NCBI GenBank assembly: GCA_016946835.1
Contig: JACVTC010000096.1
Coordinates: forward strand, 663,994 to 727,993
DNA from: Neocallimastix lanati (nom. inval.)
Lineage: Eukaryota > Neocallimastigomycota > Neocallimastigomycetes > Neocallimastigales > Neocallimastigaceae
Length of the DNA: 64,000 bases
Direction of reading: 5' to 3'
Shown here: piece by piece, positions 12,301 through 23,316 of the stretch
Numbering within the stretch: position 1 is the stretch's first letter
Layout of the letters: each line of letters starts with the position of its first letter
Notes under the pieces: model-generated
Database searches by the model: none
Told to the model about the DNA's origin: nothing
What the model saw: the letters and a program-made list of their open reading frames with translations, nothing else
Translations under genes and position numbers: made by a program

Positions 12301-12784
12301 TAACGTAAAAAATAAGAAAAAGAAACTTTCTAATCAAATGGCTGGTCCCTTTAAAATTAGTAAGAAAATAAGTGATTTAGCTTATGAACTTAATCTTCCG
12401 AAGGGAATGCGTTGCCATCCAGTTTTTCATGTTTCATTACTCGAACCTTACTATGAAAACGAATTTAAAGATAGGAGAAATTGCAAAAGAAAAAATATAC
12501 ATTTAACAACTGATTATGAAGAAAGAATTCCGGAAAGAATTAACGACATGAAGAGACGTAATGGAAAAAACTTTTACCTTGTTTCTTGGAAAGGTCGTGA
12601 CATTGTCGAAAACAACTGGATTGAAGAAAGTCAAATCCCTGATCCACAGTTAATTCAAGAATATCAAAAAAGATGCAGAAAAGGAAAACAACCAACTGAT
12701 ACTGAGGAATTCGTTGAACCGGAATATTATGTCAGGCATAAGTATCAACCTTTTACGATAGATATACCTTCGAGAAAACTTTGA
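9344..12784 (+). CDS. Gag-protease-integrase-chromodomain polyprotein without RT
   Basis: ATG at 9344 (MENHEENNAFG) is the first in-frame ATG; an upstream TTG at 9296 is also open. The 1146-residue ORF is uninterrupted. In order: Gag capsid domain; zinc knuckle C-x2-C-x4-H-x4-C (about 10042-10083); aspartic protease LIDSGSDLNF (about 10314); the usual post-protease tail ending SGFCARHC; an acidic, Ser/Asn-rich linker of about 150 residues; then directly the very end of RNase H (LSQRQIRWYEFLSRFDF to PDLLSRR, about 11060-11170); the H2C2 zinc finger; integrase core with Asp at 11651, Asp at 11835 and Glu near 11941; and a C-terminal chromodomain (about 12515-12660, LVSWKGRD). The whole reverse transcriptase and the catalytic part of RNase H are absent. 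Since the copy is young and intact, it probably uses RT from a related element. Confidence 0.9.
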   Translation: MENHEENNAFGVINKPPSFIGRKCDLEGFLTRAELAMESRPNQFNNDAARVRFLMSYMLGKPLEWVSCLRRNNSPLLNSYDDFVKELKSNFGDYTSESIVANSKLCSIYQKKNGHVFEYISEFQRIAQYSDFNESAKIYMFIRGLKQPLREKLALIDPNPRSLDRLTTTVLNIESLIRRNVVDFFSNTAVHNDPMDIDLYRIKRGPNERKYTYRPIKYKEEKKDYSEEKKKGVCFLCKQPGHLKFNCPNRIKPKNLRLIMKGKDTDDSVMGNFSNMRRIRRLTGQEELLMMREVTCEDKNHQKTNILDFFIKTNEIEESKVKVLIDSGSDLNFIHPEVVKKLGIKTERINKSFSVSGLGYGIANVTKETEKCILRYKNHLEIIQFYVLRIPDVDVILGLPWIDKHSPSNYHDAKKIAFSSGFCARHCNNGKRRRSKRKRTTKRNKMAILEQELKVTDEEKREEPSCSRSTIKYYSDSESEPEPYFKGRVVRTINDESDSDYDLDDNFMYNSISESELEKSLECENNSDSIVKNDSCNNINSCNNINVSCKKFKSCNENENLNKNLTFPRKPEMLSQRQIRWYEFLSRFDFKLIYRAGKKSGKPDLLSRRSDHLFANLRTVSKCCLTISKKSSDSLINSILSSLNSDELFCKIKTYLSNNSSSSPPINNINKVKIDEEGFLLFDNLIYVPESLRTRILELHHDSVSAGHFGIKKTSELISRNFWWPKLFNDVSRFVRSCEICCKNKVPRHKLYGLLSPLSTPNKPWSELSMDFIVDLPKSKDLTCIMVVVDRLTKMAHFIPFRCLPTAAIAADAFLSTIFRLHGLPESIISDRGSQFTSAFWNRLCSLYDIEHSLSTANHPQTDGQTERVNAILEQYLRCFINERQNNWADLLPFAEFSYNNSIQQSINQTPFFANYGFNPKAHPEIPSNKRPSRAEKRVIEINENINFLKENLHRAKETYKKYADQKRMDPPKFEVGDKVWLLKGINVKNKKKKLSNQMAGPFKISKKISDLAYELNLPKGMRCHPVFHVSLLEPYYENEFKDRRNCKRKNIHLTTDYEERIPERINDMKRRNGKNFYLVSWKGRDIVENNWIEESQIPDPQLIQEYQKRCRKGKQPTDTEEFVEPEYYVRHKYQPFTIDIPSRKL

Positions 12785-12803
12785 TCTCGCAGGAGCTCGA
12801 TTT

Positions 12804-12814
12804 AAGGAGGGAGA
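12804..12814 (+). promoter_or_regulatory. Polypurine tract
   Basis: AAGGAGGGAGA lies one base before the 3' LTR and would prime plus-strand synthesis. Confidence 0.85.
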
Positions 12815-12815
12815 T

Positions 12816-13521
12816 TGTAAAGATGTGATTATCCCAATCACATTTTAAATTAAAATTTTTTCTTGTGCAATTCAAAAATGTAAATTATTCTTTGATTTAT
12901 AAAATAATAAGCAAAGTAAATAAATCATATGAACTAAATTTTTGAATTATATTCTTTAAGCCACAAGATAAATTTTTAATGTAATAATTTTTATAAAATT
13001 TAATTCTGAGAAAATTATTGTTGTAAAATAATTTAAATGAATTAATTAAAGTTTAAAACAAAATAAATTAATAATTTATTTTGTGAAAATTAAGTTTCAA
13101 AATTTAATCATGACTCCTTTAACATTGTTTTTAAATCGAAAATAAATAAAGACTTTACTTATAATATTAAAATAATAAATAGATAATAAATGTACTTAAT
13201 TTTAATTATTTAGTATTTAGTTTAATTAATAATTATATTTTTCTAAATTTAGTTATAGTTTATAAATTTATTATTTAATAAAATTCATTAGGATAGTTTT
13301 ATATTAAAATATATGTAATTTAAATAAAACAATATATTATCAATGTATTTTAGGAAAAGTATAAATAGAAGATACTTTTCACATTTTTTTTCTCGATGTA
13401 ATTGTTATTTTTAACAAATAACTATTAAATATTAATAAAATATATTTTAATAAAAAATTTTTAATAAAATAAAATTTATTGTATTTTGTTATTGTAATCT
13501 ATTTTTGTGTTTTCTTTTACA
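12816..13521 (+). repeat. 3' LTR of the chromodomain element
   Basis: Same length (706 bp) and apparently same sequence as 8184-8889. It is followed by the second GTTTT target copy at 13522-13526. Confidence 0.95.
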
Positions 13522-14710
13522 GTTTTTTGTAAAACAATTTTTTTAAGTAATTGTTAAAAGATTCTGAAACATTATTTGTTATGTGGTTTACATCGTTATA
13601 ATAATTCCAATATTGAATATCATATTTATATAAATAAGTCTTATTAAAATATTCCAAAAAATTTAAAAAATTGAAATAATTATATATTTGACATATAATT
13701 TTAATATAATTATAAATAAATATCAAATATATATTCAGGATTTATAAAAGGAAAATTTGTAATAGCTTTATATAACAAATAAATTTTATGATTATTTTCA
13801 ACTTCATTATAACATAATTTATTTTTTTGAACTTCAAACGATCTTTTATAATGCCATACACAATATATAATAGTAATATTATGAAATATTTTAATGGAAG
13901 CATTGGATATACTCTTTTCAAAATCACAATGCAAAATTTTTGGTATAACTATAATATTATTATTATAATTACTTATAATATTATTATTATAATTACTTTC
14001 ATTCTTTTTTAATTCTTCAAATAACAATTCATAGGTTGCTTGTTCTTTATTATTTAATATAGATAGTGATGTAGTATAAAAACTATTTATTTCTGGAGCA
14101 AACTTGATAACCAAATATTGGTGCAATATAAAATGTACCATCAGCAAACATATGTTCGTTGTATTTTATAGACAATTCTGTTTGGAATGGGGAATGATGA
14201 TTGAAAAATTATAATATTAGAATTTTTGTATATCATAAAATTTTCATCTCTTTCGTTTATATAATATTCAGATTTATCTGGAATTTCATTAAATTTTGAT
14301 ATATATCAGGAGGTAGTTGTTTTTTAATATATCTTGATATTTGGGATTTAATTGAAATATATTCAGGGCATATCAATCCAATTTCTTCAAATATTTCATT
14401 ATATATGTTTTGGATTTATATCAAATGGGATTGAGGTTTTTCTTATTTCATTTTTCATTTTATTTTTTACTATTGATACAGATGCATCATATTCTTTTCC
14501 TGGATGAGTATGTTTGTTTTCATATTTTATTACTTTATTATTATCATTTAGAATAATGTAAGATTTACATTTTTTAACTGTTTTACATTTAGTACATTGG
14601 AATATTTTTGTATTATTCGTTATATACCATAAATTAAATTTATATTTTCTATTTACAATGATTTGGTTTTTTTCTTTATTAGTTTCACTTATTTCTAATT
14701 GATCATCCAT
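13522..14710 (-). pseudogene. FLYWCH-MULE transposase pseudogene, N-terminal and core part
   Basis: The first frame (14710-14399, 103 codons) is a FLYWCH zinc-finger DNA-binding domain with CTKCKTVKKCKS and a closing HTHPG. Frames then change through 14398-14148, where DGTFYIAP of the MULE domain is still legible. 14147-13710 holds the catalytic MULE region (ILHCDFEKSISNA, CVWHYKRSFEVQK). 13726-13522 continues with NNVSESFNNYLKK and runs into the LTR element. At least two frameshifts plus the 5.3-kb insertion make it non-functional. MULE transposases cut and paste DNA at terminal inverted repeats, which are present here. Confidence 0.85.
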
Positions 14711-15344
14711 TTATTATAAATATTTTAAATTAAAAGTTTTATTTTTTATATTTTAATTTTTTTGTTTTAATCTATTTTTTTTTATCTTTTATTTTATTCT
14801 TTTTTTTTTTTTTTTTTTTATTTTATTTTTTATTTTATATTTTACTTTATTATTTATTTTTTTTTATCTTATATTTTATTTTATACTTTTTTTTCTTATT
14901 TTATATTTTACTTTTTTTTTTTTTATATTTTATAATTTACTTTATTATTTATTTTTTTTATTTTATATTTTACTTTTTTTTATATATTTTATATTTTATA
15001 ATTTACTTTATTATTTATTTTTTTTATTTTTTATTTTACTTTATTTATTTTTTTTATTTTTTTATTTTACTTTATTCTTTTTTTTATATTTTATATTTTA
15101 CTTTATTATTCTTTTTTTTTTATATTTTATATTTTACTTTATTATTTATTTTTTCATATTTTTTATTTTACTTTATTATTTATTTTTTTTATTTTTTATT
15201 TATTTTTTTATTTACTTTATTATATATATATATTTTTTTTACTGTAAATGTTTTTAAAATTAAAAAAAAAAAATAAAAATAAAAATAAAAATAAATTTAA
15301 CCCTATTCCTATTCATTTATTTTTACAAGCCACATTGTAATACA
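14711..15344. other. Low-complexity T-rich tract upstream of the MULE transposase
   Basis: About 450 nt (14740-15240) are irregular repeats of TTTTATTTTACTTTATTATTT units. No gene seen. It lies between the transposase start and the right terminal repeat. Confidence 0.6.
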
Positions 15345-16147
15345 TGAATAAATGATCAAACATAAATTATGTCGAAATGCAATACTTATTTTAATGTTTA
15401 AATATTATATTCATAAATAAAAATTTATAAAAATTAATATAAGCCACACCACATTCCGAAATGAAAATTTATGTAAAAAATTTTAAAGCCACATTCCGAA
15501 ACGCTCCACCCTCCTCCCAACATAATATAAATAAAATACACGTGACGTTAAATGTGATATGTGGGACTTTTATGTGCAATAATTTATAAGCAGTATGTTT
15601 TAAATAATGGTAGTTTAGTAAATTTTATTAATAAGATTATAATATTCGTACAATTAAAATAATAATTCTAATTCCTAAAATTTTACAAGAGAGTTCTCTA
15701 TTTCTAATATAAATAATTGAAACTATTTATAAGAAATAGGTATTATATTAATTATATATACTAATATATAGAACTATATTAATTTTATATAAATTAAAAT
15801 ATTATAATTATTATAATTATAATAATACATATTGAAATAAAATAAAATAAAATAATTATCAAAAAGATATAAATTTAATATTTAATAATTATTATTAAAT
15901 ATACAAATATGTTACTACACATATTTGTTTTATAACAAATGTAGAATTGAAATTAATTATTAATATAAACCTTATTTATTAATATTATCAAAATTATTAG
16001 GCCTAAGATAACCCTTTAAATATTACACAAGAATTAATATTAATTATTTAAATATATATATTATTTATAATTGAATAAATAATACTTTTAATTATTGAAA
16101 TGTAAATAACTGAAATTGAGATTTCAATTCAGTTATAATTTCAACAT
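15345..16147 (-). repeat. MULE right terminal inverted repeat
   Basis: Imperfect reverse complement of 6628-7310, with matching landmarks TAGGCCTAAGATAA near 15997 and TACACGTGACGTTAAATGTG near 15537. Confidence 0.8.
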
Positions 16148-17071
16148 TTCTATCCTAATTTTCACTAAATTATGGTATTTATGGTGGTACCGTATTACAA
16201 ATGGGACGAGTTGCTCTATTAAATGTAAAATTCTATATTTTTTTATAGATAATAATTTTATTTTTATTTTTATTAATTTTCCTCCATGTTTTTTTTTTTT
16301 GTAAATTTTCCTATTTATATATGTTTTTAAAATTTTACTTAAATATTTTTATACCATTTAATTATTTTCCTAATTTTATTTATAATTTTTATACTATTTA
16401 ATAAATAATATAAATTGAATATTTAATATATTTTAACTAAATATACTTTAAAAATAATTAATAATATTTGTTTTAAATACATATTATTTAGAAATTTTTG
16501 TAATTTAGAATTATTTAATTTTTTAATTTATTATTTACATAAATAAAAATACTAATTTTTAATTAAAAATATACTTTAATTTAATAATTTAATTGTTTGT
16601 TAAATAACTATCTATTGAAATATAAAGTTTATTTTAGTTAATTATTTTATTTAATAATTTATTTTATAATATTTTATAATTTATGTTACACACTTAGAAT
16701 ATTTATGTAGATTATATACTAGAATATGTACCAAATAATGTATTAGAATAATGTACTATTCATGTAGATTATAACATGAAATTATATAATTATTAGAAAA
16801 GACGAGTTTAATAAACAAAATCAAAATTACATTTTCAAACAAAAGATTAAGAGTCTCATTAAACTTCACTAATAAAAAATATTTTCTTATTTTATACTTA
16901 CACATTTCTATCTTGAATTTAAATCTTATTTTTTTAAATTCTGAAAATTAAAAATTATTTTTTTTTAAATTTCGAAATCATTTTTTTATCTTTATTTTTT
17001 TAATTTAAATTTAATTTCCAAATTATTTTTAAATTATTTTTTTAAATTATTTTTATTATTATTAAAATCTA
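16148..17071. other. LTR tail fragment and AT-rich filler
   Basis: About 16155-16198 matches the end of LTR J (61106-61150), including CACTAAATTATGG and TATTTATGGTGGTACCGTAT. The rest is AT-rich with no gene visible; it may include a decayed 5' LTR of the Copia element downstream, but I cannot align it. Confidence 0.45.
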
Positions 17072-19653
17072 TTAAAACGAGTCAAGACGAACATACCTCC
17101 ATTCTCATTACCAGAGAAGACAGAGATAGTTTTCGAGAATGGTTTAGTAATTTATATCTCATACTAAGAAGACATAATCTTCAAGATTTTATCTTAGAAC
17201 AAGTTAAAAAAGTCCCAGTCAGTGAAATTAATAAAAATGAATAAAAAAACATTATTTAAAACTCCCAACACTGGAACATGTAGTCTATGATAAATTTGTC
17301 GATAAAGGTCTACTCGACAGAGATAATGTAGTAAAAATTATATATTCAATAGTATGGGAAGATATTTTCGAAAAACTACTGATACAGAAATAGCACCGCT
17401 TTTGAAATGTTTTCTGTCATAAAAAAATCCTTAAGGGTTTCAGACGAGGAAATGATAAAATTATTGGAAAACGAATTAGATAACCTAACCTTTAATGAAA
17501 AAGAAAATTCAATGTCAATGTTCATCTCAAACCTTAATCATATATATGATGAACTTGAAAGTCTGAAGAAACCAAAGACAGACGAAGAGAAGTTCAAATT
17601 ATTATATGTAATATTAGATAACTACAGTCGAGAAATTATTCATATTTCCAAAATGTTAGATTACAAAGACGACTGGAACAAAACATGTAATTAAAGCCCA
17701 CATTGAATTAGAAGAGCTATATAAAGACAAAAGATATAGAAAAAATGCCCAAATAAACAACATCCAAAGAAAAATGAACAGACCAAAATGTTCTATTTGC
17801 CACAGATATGGCCACAAAGCTGAGTATTGCAAGTTCAATAAAAATAAGAAAAACTTAAGAAACAATAATAATAGAAAAAATAATAAAAACGATAATAATA
17901 ACAACAAAAATCAAGAAAAATCTACGGGTTGATCAAACTTTATGGCCACTGAAGAAGAACATGAAGATGATGACTACCTTAAATACATCAATTTTGCTAT
18001 AAATACTCCAAAAAATAATATAAACAAACCAGAATCCAGCTGTGTCGTCAAAGAAAAAATAAATAATAATAAAATTAATAATAATAATAATAAATGTAAT
18101 TATAATAATAAGAATATTAACAAAAGTAAAAATAAGAACGACCCAATTCCGAGGCATGGTCTGAAATATTTTGAAATAGAAGATAAAGAACGAAATAAAA
18201 ATAAAATATCTACCTGGACACTCGATTCAGGAGCGTCATACAATGTGATGTATGTCATTAAATCTCTTACCAATTTCGAAGAACATGAGGAGGTATTAAC
18301 TTATGCTGATGGGAGGCTGTATCGTATCTAAATATAAGGGAAATTATATTGGATACATCAACGATAATAATTTTAAAAGATGTCTTATATATTCCATCTT
18401 TTATACGCAACCTATTGTCCATTTATTCTTTATGTGAAGATAATTATAAAATTATGTTTTATAACTATGAAAATAAGAAAAGTTAAAATTTACAATAAAA
18501 AAGGCAATAGGATATGTACCTCCACAGCAATTGAGTCTACTAAAACTTATAAAATCTATTTCCTTAAAGAAAAATTAAATGTAAATTCCCTCCCTACATC
18601 ATTCAGTATTGAAGAAACTGATGATGATAAAATATTAAAACTTTGGCACCGTCGTATGGGGCATTTTAATATTGCTATTATTAAAGACCGGTTACCAAAT
18701 ATTAATTAGGACAAATGCATGATATATGTTGAATCCAAAATTAAAAACTTCCCCTATTACTTGTCTAAAAATAAAACTACTGAACCTTTTGAAATGGTTC
18801 ATATGGACACCGTTTTAAACTCTGACAAATCCATATATGGAAATAAATATTTTTTACTATTATGGATGATTATACTCGTTTCGGATGGACTTTCTTTCTA
18901 AAATCTAAGGCTGAGGTTTTCCCTACTTTCCTTAAATGGTATAAGTATCTTAAAACTGATAACGGAACTGAATATTCAAATTCTCTTTTTGACAATTTTT
19001 GTGACCAAAACGGGATCTTTCATTTATATTCTATTCCTTACAACCCACAACAAAATGGTAAAGCAGAACGATTCCAACAAACCCTTATTCATTGTGCGAG
19101 AGCACTTCTAAATGATTCCAATCTACATTATTCATTCTGGGAAGATGCTGTATCCACAGTTAACTACATTCACAACCGACTCCCTCATAAAGGAATAGAC
19201 AATAAAATTCCTTATGAAGTTCTGTTTAATAAAAAAGTCGATTTTAACAAATTCAAAGTGTTCGGTTGTCAAGTCTTCTTCTATGTCCCCAAACACCTCC
19301 GCAAGAAGTTTGAAAACTCCTCCTCTCCTGGAATCTTTATTGGATATGATAGAAACCCACCGCCTACAGAATATACTCAACATAATAAAATTATTTTATC
19401 TCGTGCTGTTGAATTCTTCGAAGACATGCCTGTAAAGTCCGTTTGTCCATCCTCTCCTCCTGATATTATCGATTTTTTCCTTTATTATGAAAAACGGAGG
19501 GAGCGATAGTAATACTGACAAGAACACTAAAGTTAGTTTTCAAAATAATGAAAATGATAATAACAGTATTAACGAAAATAATAACGTAAACTTCAATAGT
19601 AATAATTCGGACAAAAATAACACTAATAATAATACTAATACTACCAATATCTA
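17072..19653 (+). pseudogene. Ty1/Copia gag-pol remnant without reverse transcriptase
   Basis: Several frames in series encode Copia parts in order. Gag is in 17072-17694 and continues frameshifted to 17930. The zinc knuckle CSICHRYGHKAEYC is at 17789-17830. The protease motif WTLDSGAS is near 18210, and the pre-integrase motif LWHRRMGHFN near 18640. The integrase core has Asp in HMDT near 18806, LKTDNGTEYS near 18951 and GKAERFQQ near 19060. About ten residues are missing between KWYK and YLKTD. After the integrase an Asn-rich tail runs to TAA at about 19651-19653. No RT or RNase H follows. Frameshifts and stops (for example near 17240, 17690 and 18330) make it inactive. Confidence 0.85.
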
Positions 19654-19739
19654 ATAACTAATGTATTCATAATGTGGCTAATTGTGGCGTTTTAATGTTA
19701 CAATGTATAATGTATAATTATAATGTAGCTAATACTTAA

Positions 19740-20330
19740 CAGTATCTAATCTATCATATTATTTAATCTTTATTTTTTAAATGAAAAAAAAATTTTTTTT
19801 ATTAATTCCTATCCTATCAATATTTAATATTTTACTAATTAATTAGAAAATCGATAATTAATGTTTTTCCTAACAAATAGGTATTCTTTAATTATACGAT
19901 GATCAATATGATTAGAATATTGATCGAAAAACTATTTAGGTTTTTCTTCTAATCTTTTCCTAAATAGATTTTTTGTTAAGATTAGAAAATAAATTTATTT
20001 AACCGATTGATTTTTTGAAAAAATATATAGGACTCTTGAATTCTCTTTGAGAAATCAAGAGTTATTATTTTAAGAAAATATAATAAATAATAACTAATAA
20101 AATAAATTTTTTTAAATATCAAAAAATATACTATTAATCATAAAAGTTTTTTTTTTATTTTAAAATATTTTCAACTACTATTCTACTGTTGCTTGGTTAT
20201 TGTTTATTATATTTCTTATAATAAACTCTACATAATTATTAAGTATAATTTTAATTTTTTAATTTTTATTTTCTCAATTTTAATATTATGTAAAAAAAAT
20301 AATATTAAAATTGTAGATAATAGTTATTTG
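19740..20330 (+). repeat. Copia LTR (family of 33771, 61154 and 62187)
   Basis: Matches the central and 3' part of the Copia LTR at 61535-62150 over about 600 bp: TATCTAATCTATCATATT start, ATACGATGATCAATATG, a TATATA box at 20024-20029, the CTCTTGA/TCAAGAG hairpin, and the terminal hairpin at 20275-20313. It follows the Copia coding remnant in the same orientation, so it is probably its 3' LTR. The exact outer ends are unclear. Confidence 0.65.
20275..20313 (+). promoter_or_regulatory. Perfect 15-bp hairpin near the Copia LTR 3' end
   Basis: CAATTTTAATATTAT pairs with ATAATATTAAAATTG across a 9-nt loop. The same position in other copies holds a hairpin of different sequence (CAACTTAA/TTAAGTTG at 34612-34638). 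Role unknown. Confidence 0.7.
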
Positions 20331-20680
20331 ATTGGATTAGATTTAGATTAATTTAACTTAATTTGAACTATCTAAAATTTATTATTTAAACTCGAATGAC
20401 AAAAGAATAATATAATAATAAAGTTATAAGAAAAAAAGAGAGAGAACTAAAGTATTGTACTACTTTGTTCTTTTTATACAATTAAAATAGTTATTTGATT
20501 GGATTAGATTTAGATTAATTTAACTTAATTTGAACTATCTAAAATTTATTATTTAAACTCGTATGACAAAAGAATAATATAATAATAAAGTTGTAAGAAA
20601 AAGAGAGAACTAAAGTATTGTACTACTTTGTTCTTTTTATACAATTAAAATAGTTATTTGATTGGATTAGATTTAATAAT
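20330..20680 (+). repeat. Two-and-a-bit copies of a 160-bp direct repeat
   Basis: Units starting ATAGTTATTTGATTGGATTA occur at about 20329, 20487 and 20648. The first two are nearly identical; the third is cut after about 35 nt. Each unit contains AAAGTATTGTACTACTTTG followed by a TATACA string, so it may be LTR-derived. Confidence 0.85.
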
Positions 20681-21265
20681 AAAAAATTAATAATAAAAAT
20701 TTAGTAGTAAAAATTTAATAATAAAATTTTAGTAATAAAAATTTTATAATAAAAATTTAATAATAAAAATTTAAAAATTTAATAATAAAAATATAAAACT
20801 ATTAAAATATTATTAAGTATTACAATATTAAATAAAAATTATAATACATTTATCAAATTTATTATAACTAATTTTATAATTATTTTAATATTTTAATATT
20901 TAATTAACATTAATAATATTTTTACATTAATAATTATTTCTAATTTAATTAATAATTTTTATAATAATTTTATAATAATATTTAATAGTTATTAATAAAT
21001 AAATTTTTATAATAATATTTAATTATTAAATTTAACAAAAGTAATAATATCTTAAAAAGTAAATAATTTTTAATATTTACAATAGTATTTTAATTTACAT
21101 TTATGTTTAATAATATAAACAATAAATTAATTAAGATTGATTTAAAAATATTTACTTAGTTTAATTTAATTTATATCAAAATAAATTTTTTTATAATTAG
21201 GTTTAGGTTATCAAGATTATAGGAGAGTACAAATAATTAAAGAATTATTAACTTTCAATTAGATC
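20681..21265 (-). repeat. Fragment of LTR family B
   Basis: The right part aligns with the tails of B LTRs at 26340-26454 and 50220-50329: TTTAGGTTATCAAGA, GGAGAGTACAA, AAAGAATTATTAA. It lacks the TTTACCA terminus. The left part is simple AAATTTAATAATAA sequence seen in the same LTR family. Confidence 0.55.
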
Positions 21266-21600
21266 TTTAATACATTTAGTATTGCCACGGCTACTATATT
21301 CAGTTTAAAATATTGCAGTAAAGAGCTCACTAGTCCAATTACTATATGGGTTATACTTAGCCCGGAAACCTAAATCCAAAGGCTTTTTATTATATATTAA
21401 TTTTTAAATTTTACAATAATAATTTTTTTTTATCTATATATATATAAATATTTTAAACTTTAAATAACTTGTTTCTGTATTTTTATAACTATTTTAAATA
21501 TTTTTAATTCTAAATGTCTTATTCGATGATAGTTACTATGAAATTCCCGATACCTCCACTACTTTTAATGTTTTGGTTCAGGGAAATACTAATAACTATG
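21266..21600 (-). mobile_element. Displaced 5' leader, primer site and LTR start of an E-like element
   Basis: 21270-21390 matches the leader of element E at 31255-31350 and 59650-59755 (CCACGGCTACTATATTCAG, AGTCCAATTACTATATGGGTTA, CTTAGCCCGGAAA). At about 21546 CCCGATACCTCCACTA corresponds to the E primer site, and at about 21573 TGTTTTGGTTCAGGG to the E LTR edge. It is fused directly to the pol fragment of element B, so this is a recombination or deletion junction. Confidence 0.6.
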
Positions 21601-21677
21601 AATAAGACACGAACTTATGGAAACACTATTTTATTTATTTTTTTTAATTATTTTATTTATTTATTTATTTTATTTAA

Positions 21678-23316
21678 CTATTTATTTATTAATTTCTCCT
21701 TAAGTATATCCGACTTAAATTTTACCAATCCATAACACCTTTGCTTAACTGGCTTCGCACCAGGAATTAAATTAATCTTATTTGGAGGAAGATCAGAAGG
21801 TATTAATTCTTCTGAAGAGGTAGCAACTATTTCTAAGTTCTCCTCCAGAATTTTAATTATTTCATTTTTATATTTTTCATTTAAAGTATTTAGGAAAATT
21901 TCATTATGAATATATTGCTTTGGGGATAATCCTTCAATTTTCTTTAAATCATTCTTTTTAGAATCCTCCTCCAAAGCCTTAATCATACACAACAACTTTT
22001 CTTCATTTTCATAATCATTATAAATAGGTGCAATAACGTCAATTAATCCTTCAGGAGTAATTTGACACAAACTATATAAAATGGGGTGGATAAACAACTT
22101 TTAATCAATTTGGGTTTTTAAGTTAATTAGAATATCGTAAAAAGGATCCTCCTTTTCTACTATTCTACAATTAACCATTAACATAAGATTATTAATTTTT
22201 ACTGGCACCCGAATGATATAACTTTCCGAGTAATCATCATTCTGAGTCGCCAACCTAATTCTGCTTCGACTAATATCAATAGGTTCATATTCGGACGGAA
22301 GGTTATCTAAAAATTGCTGAGTAATTATACTTAAATTACTACATGAATCAATTAAAGCCTACCCCGAAATACCTTCAACTGTAACATCAACCATGGCAAT
22401 ATCCTCTTCACATGGTTCATTACATTTACTTTTATAAGTGTGATCTATATTAATAACGACCACAGTCGTAGCTGACACATTATCCAACACCAGATATTAG
22501 ATTGGTTCCTATCCAATTTAATACCCTGTGACACCTTATACCTTAATTATGGTGCAGCATCCATTAACTGTCCAAAAGTAATATTGCAATGGGCAGAATT
22601 TAAATCTTTAAGAATATCATATTCTTCTTCCCATGATTGCATTTTAATTTTCCTAGATACCCTAGAACTTTATTTTCTTTTTGAGTATCTTTATCTTTAC
22701 TATTTAACACCTTTGTTAATTCAACTACTTTATTACTTTTTTTTATAGAATTTTTATTATTATCATTATTTTCTTTCATTAAATTTTTATTCGTTTCTTT
22801 ATCACTATTTACATTATTAATAACTTCATCATTCATTAATGAATTATTATTAGTATTATCATTTCTATTATTATTACTAATTTTATTATTATTAGTAATA
22901 CTATTACTAGCTCTTTCATTATCACGAATTTGTCTTTCAATCTCTTTTTCTTTTTCAATTCGTGGTTGAGCTAGAATAGATGGTTTAATTTGTTTTACAA
23001 TTTTATTACTTATATTATTTTCCTTTATTTCTCGTTCTTTCTGTTTTCGTAATACAGGAGTTATTATAGGTTTAGGATTCTCCTTTAACGATTTATGAAT
23101 CTTTTTCTCCGCACTACTTTCATCATTATTAATATCATAAATTTTACGTTTAGATGCTCCTACTAAATAATCAACTTTCTTTTTGGTAACCACCCTTTTA
23201 TTAGCAGGAGTTTCTTCAACATTAGAAAGACGAGAATTTTTAATTTCCTTTTGATATTTAATTGAAGCTGCTTTATTAAGTATGGGAGAGCTTCTTATCC
23301 CATTATTCAATTTAAA
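21678..23316 (-). pseudogene. Element B pol pseudogene (N-terminal region, protease, start of RT)
   Basis: Pol reads in the -1 frame from the heptamer at 23316. 23310-22600 is a 236-codon basic, Asn-rich N-terminal region. It is followed through frameshifts and stops by a protease with ALIDSCSN (DSCS at 22349-22338). The frame 22097-21678 ends ELIPSDLPPNKINLIP and AKPVKQRCY, the lead-in to reverse transcriptase. It then stops in simple TTTA sequence at about 21690. RT, RNase H and integrase are missing. The closest relative in the window is element E pol. Confidence 0.8.

Larger units (their letters stand above)
8184..13521 (+). mobile_element. Chromodomain Ty3/Gypsy element lacking reverse transcriptase, with full LTRs
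   Basis: LTRs at 8184-8889 and 12816-13521 are each 706 bp, start TGTAAAG, end TTTTACA and appear identical by eye. The 5-bp target duplication GTTTT lies at 8179-8183 and 13522-13526. Between them are a self-complementary primer site, a 440-nt leader, one 1146-codon ORF and a polypurine tract. Identical LTRs and an intact ORF indicate very recent insertion. The element sits inside a MULE transposase gene and destroyed it. Confidence 0.95.
6628..16147 (-). mobile_element. MULE-type DNA transposon with nested LTR element
   Basis: Long imperfect terminal inverted repeats (about 680-800 bp, 6628-7310 and 15345-16147) bound a minus-strand FLYWCH/MULE transposase pseudogene. Both ends read ATGTTGAAATTATAACTGAA inward. 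Removing the nested chromodomain retrotransposon (5338 bp plus one 5-bp TSD copy) leaves about 4.2 kb, a normal MULE size. No clear 8-10 bp TSD is visible; the left end abuts a Copia LTR fragment and the right end a different LTR tail, so the flanks may be rearranged. Confidence 0.75.

Noticed and set aside
6618-16156. Target duplication of the MULE
   Set aside because: Flanks 6618-6627 and 16148-16156 do not match; boundaries may be rearranged.
16116-16304. 62-codon frame over the MULE right end
   Set aside because: Spans the transposon end and an LTR fragment; no coding signature.
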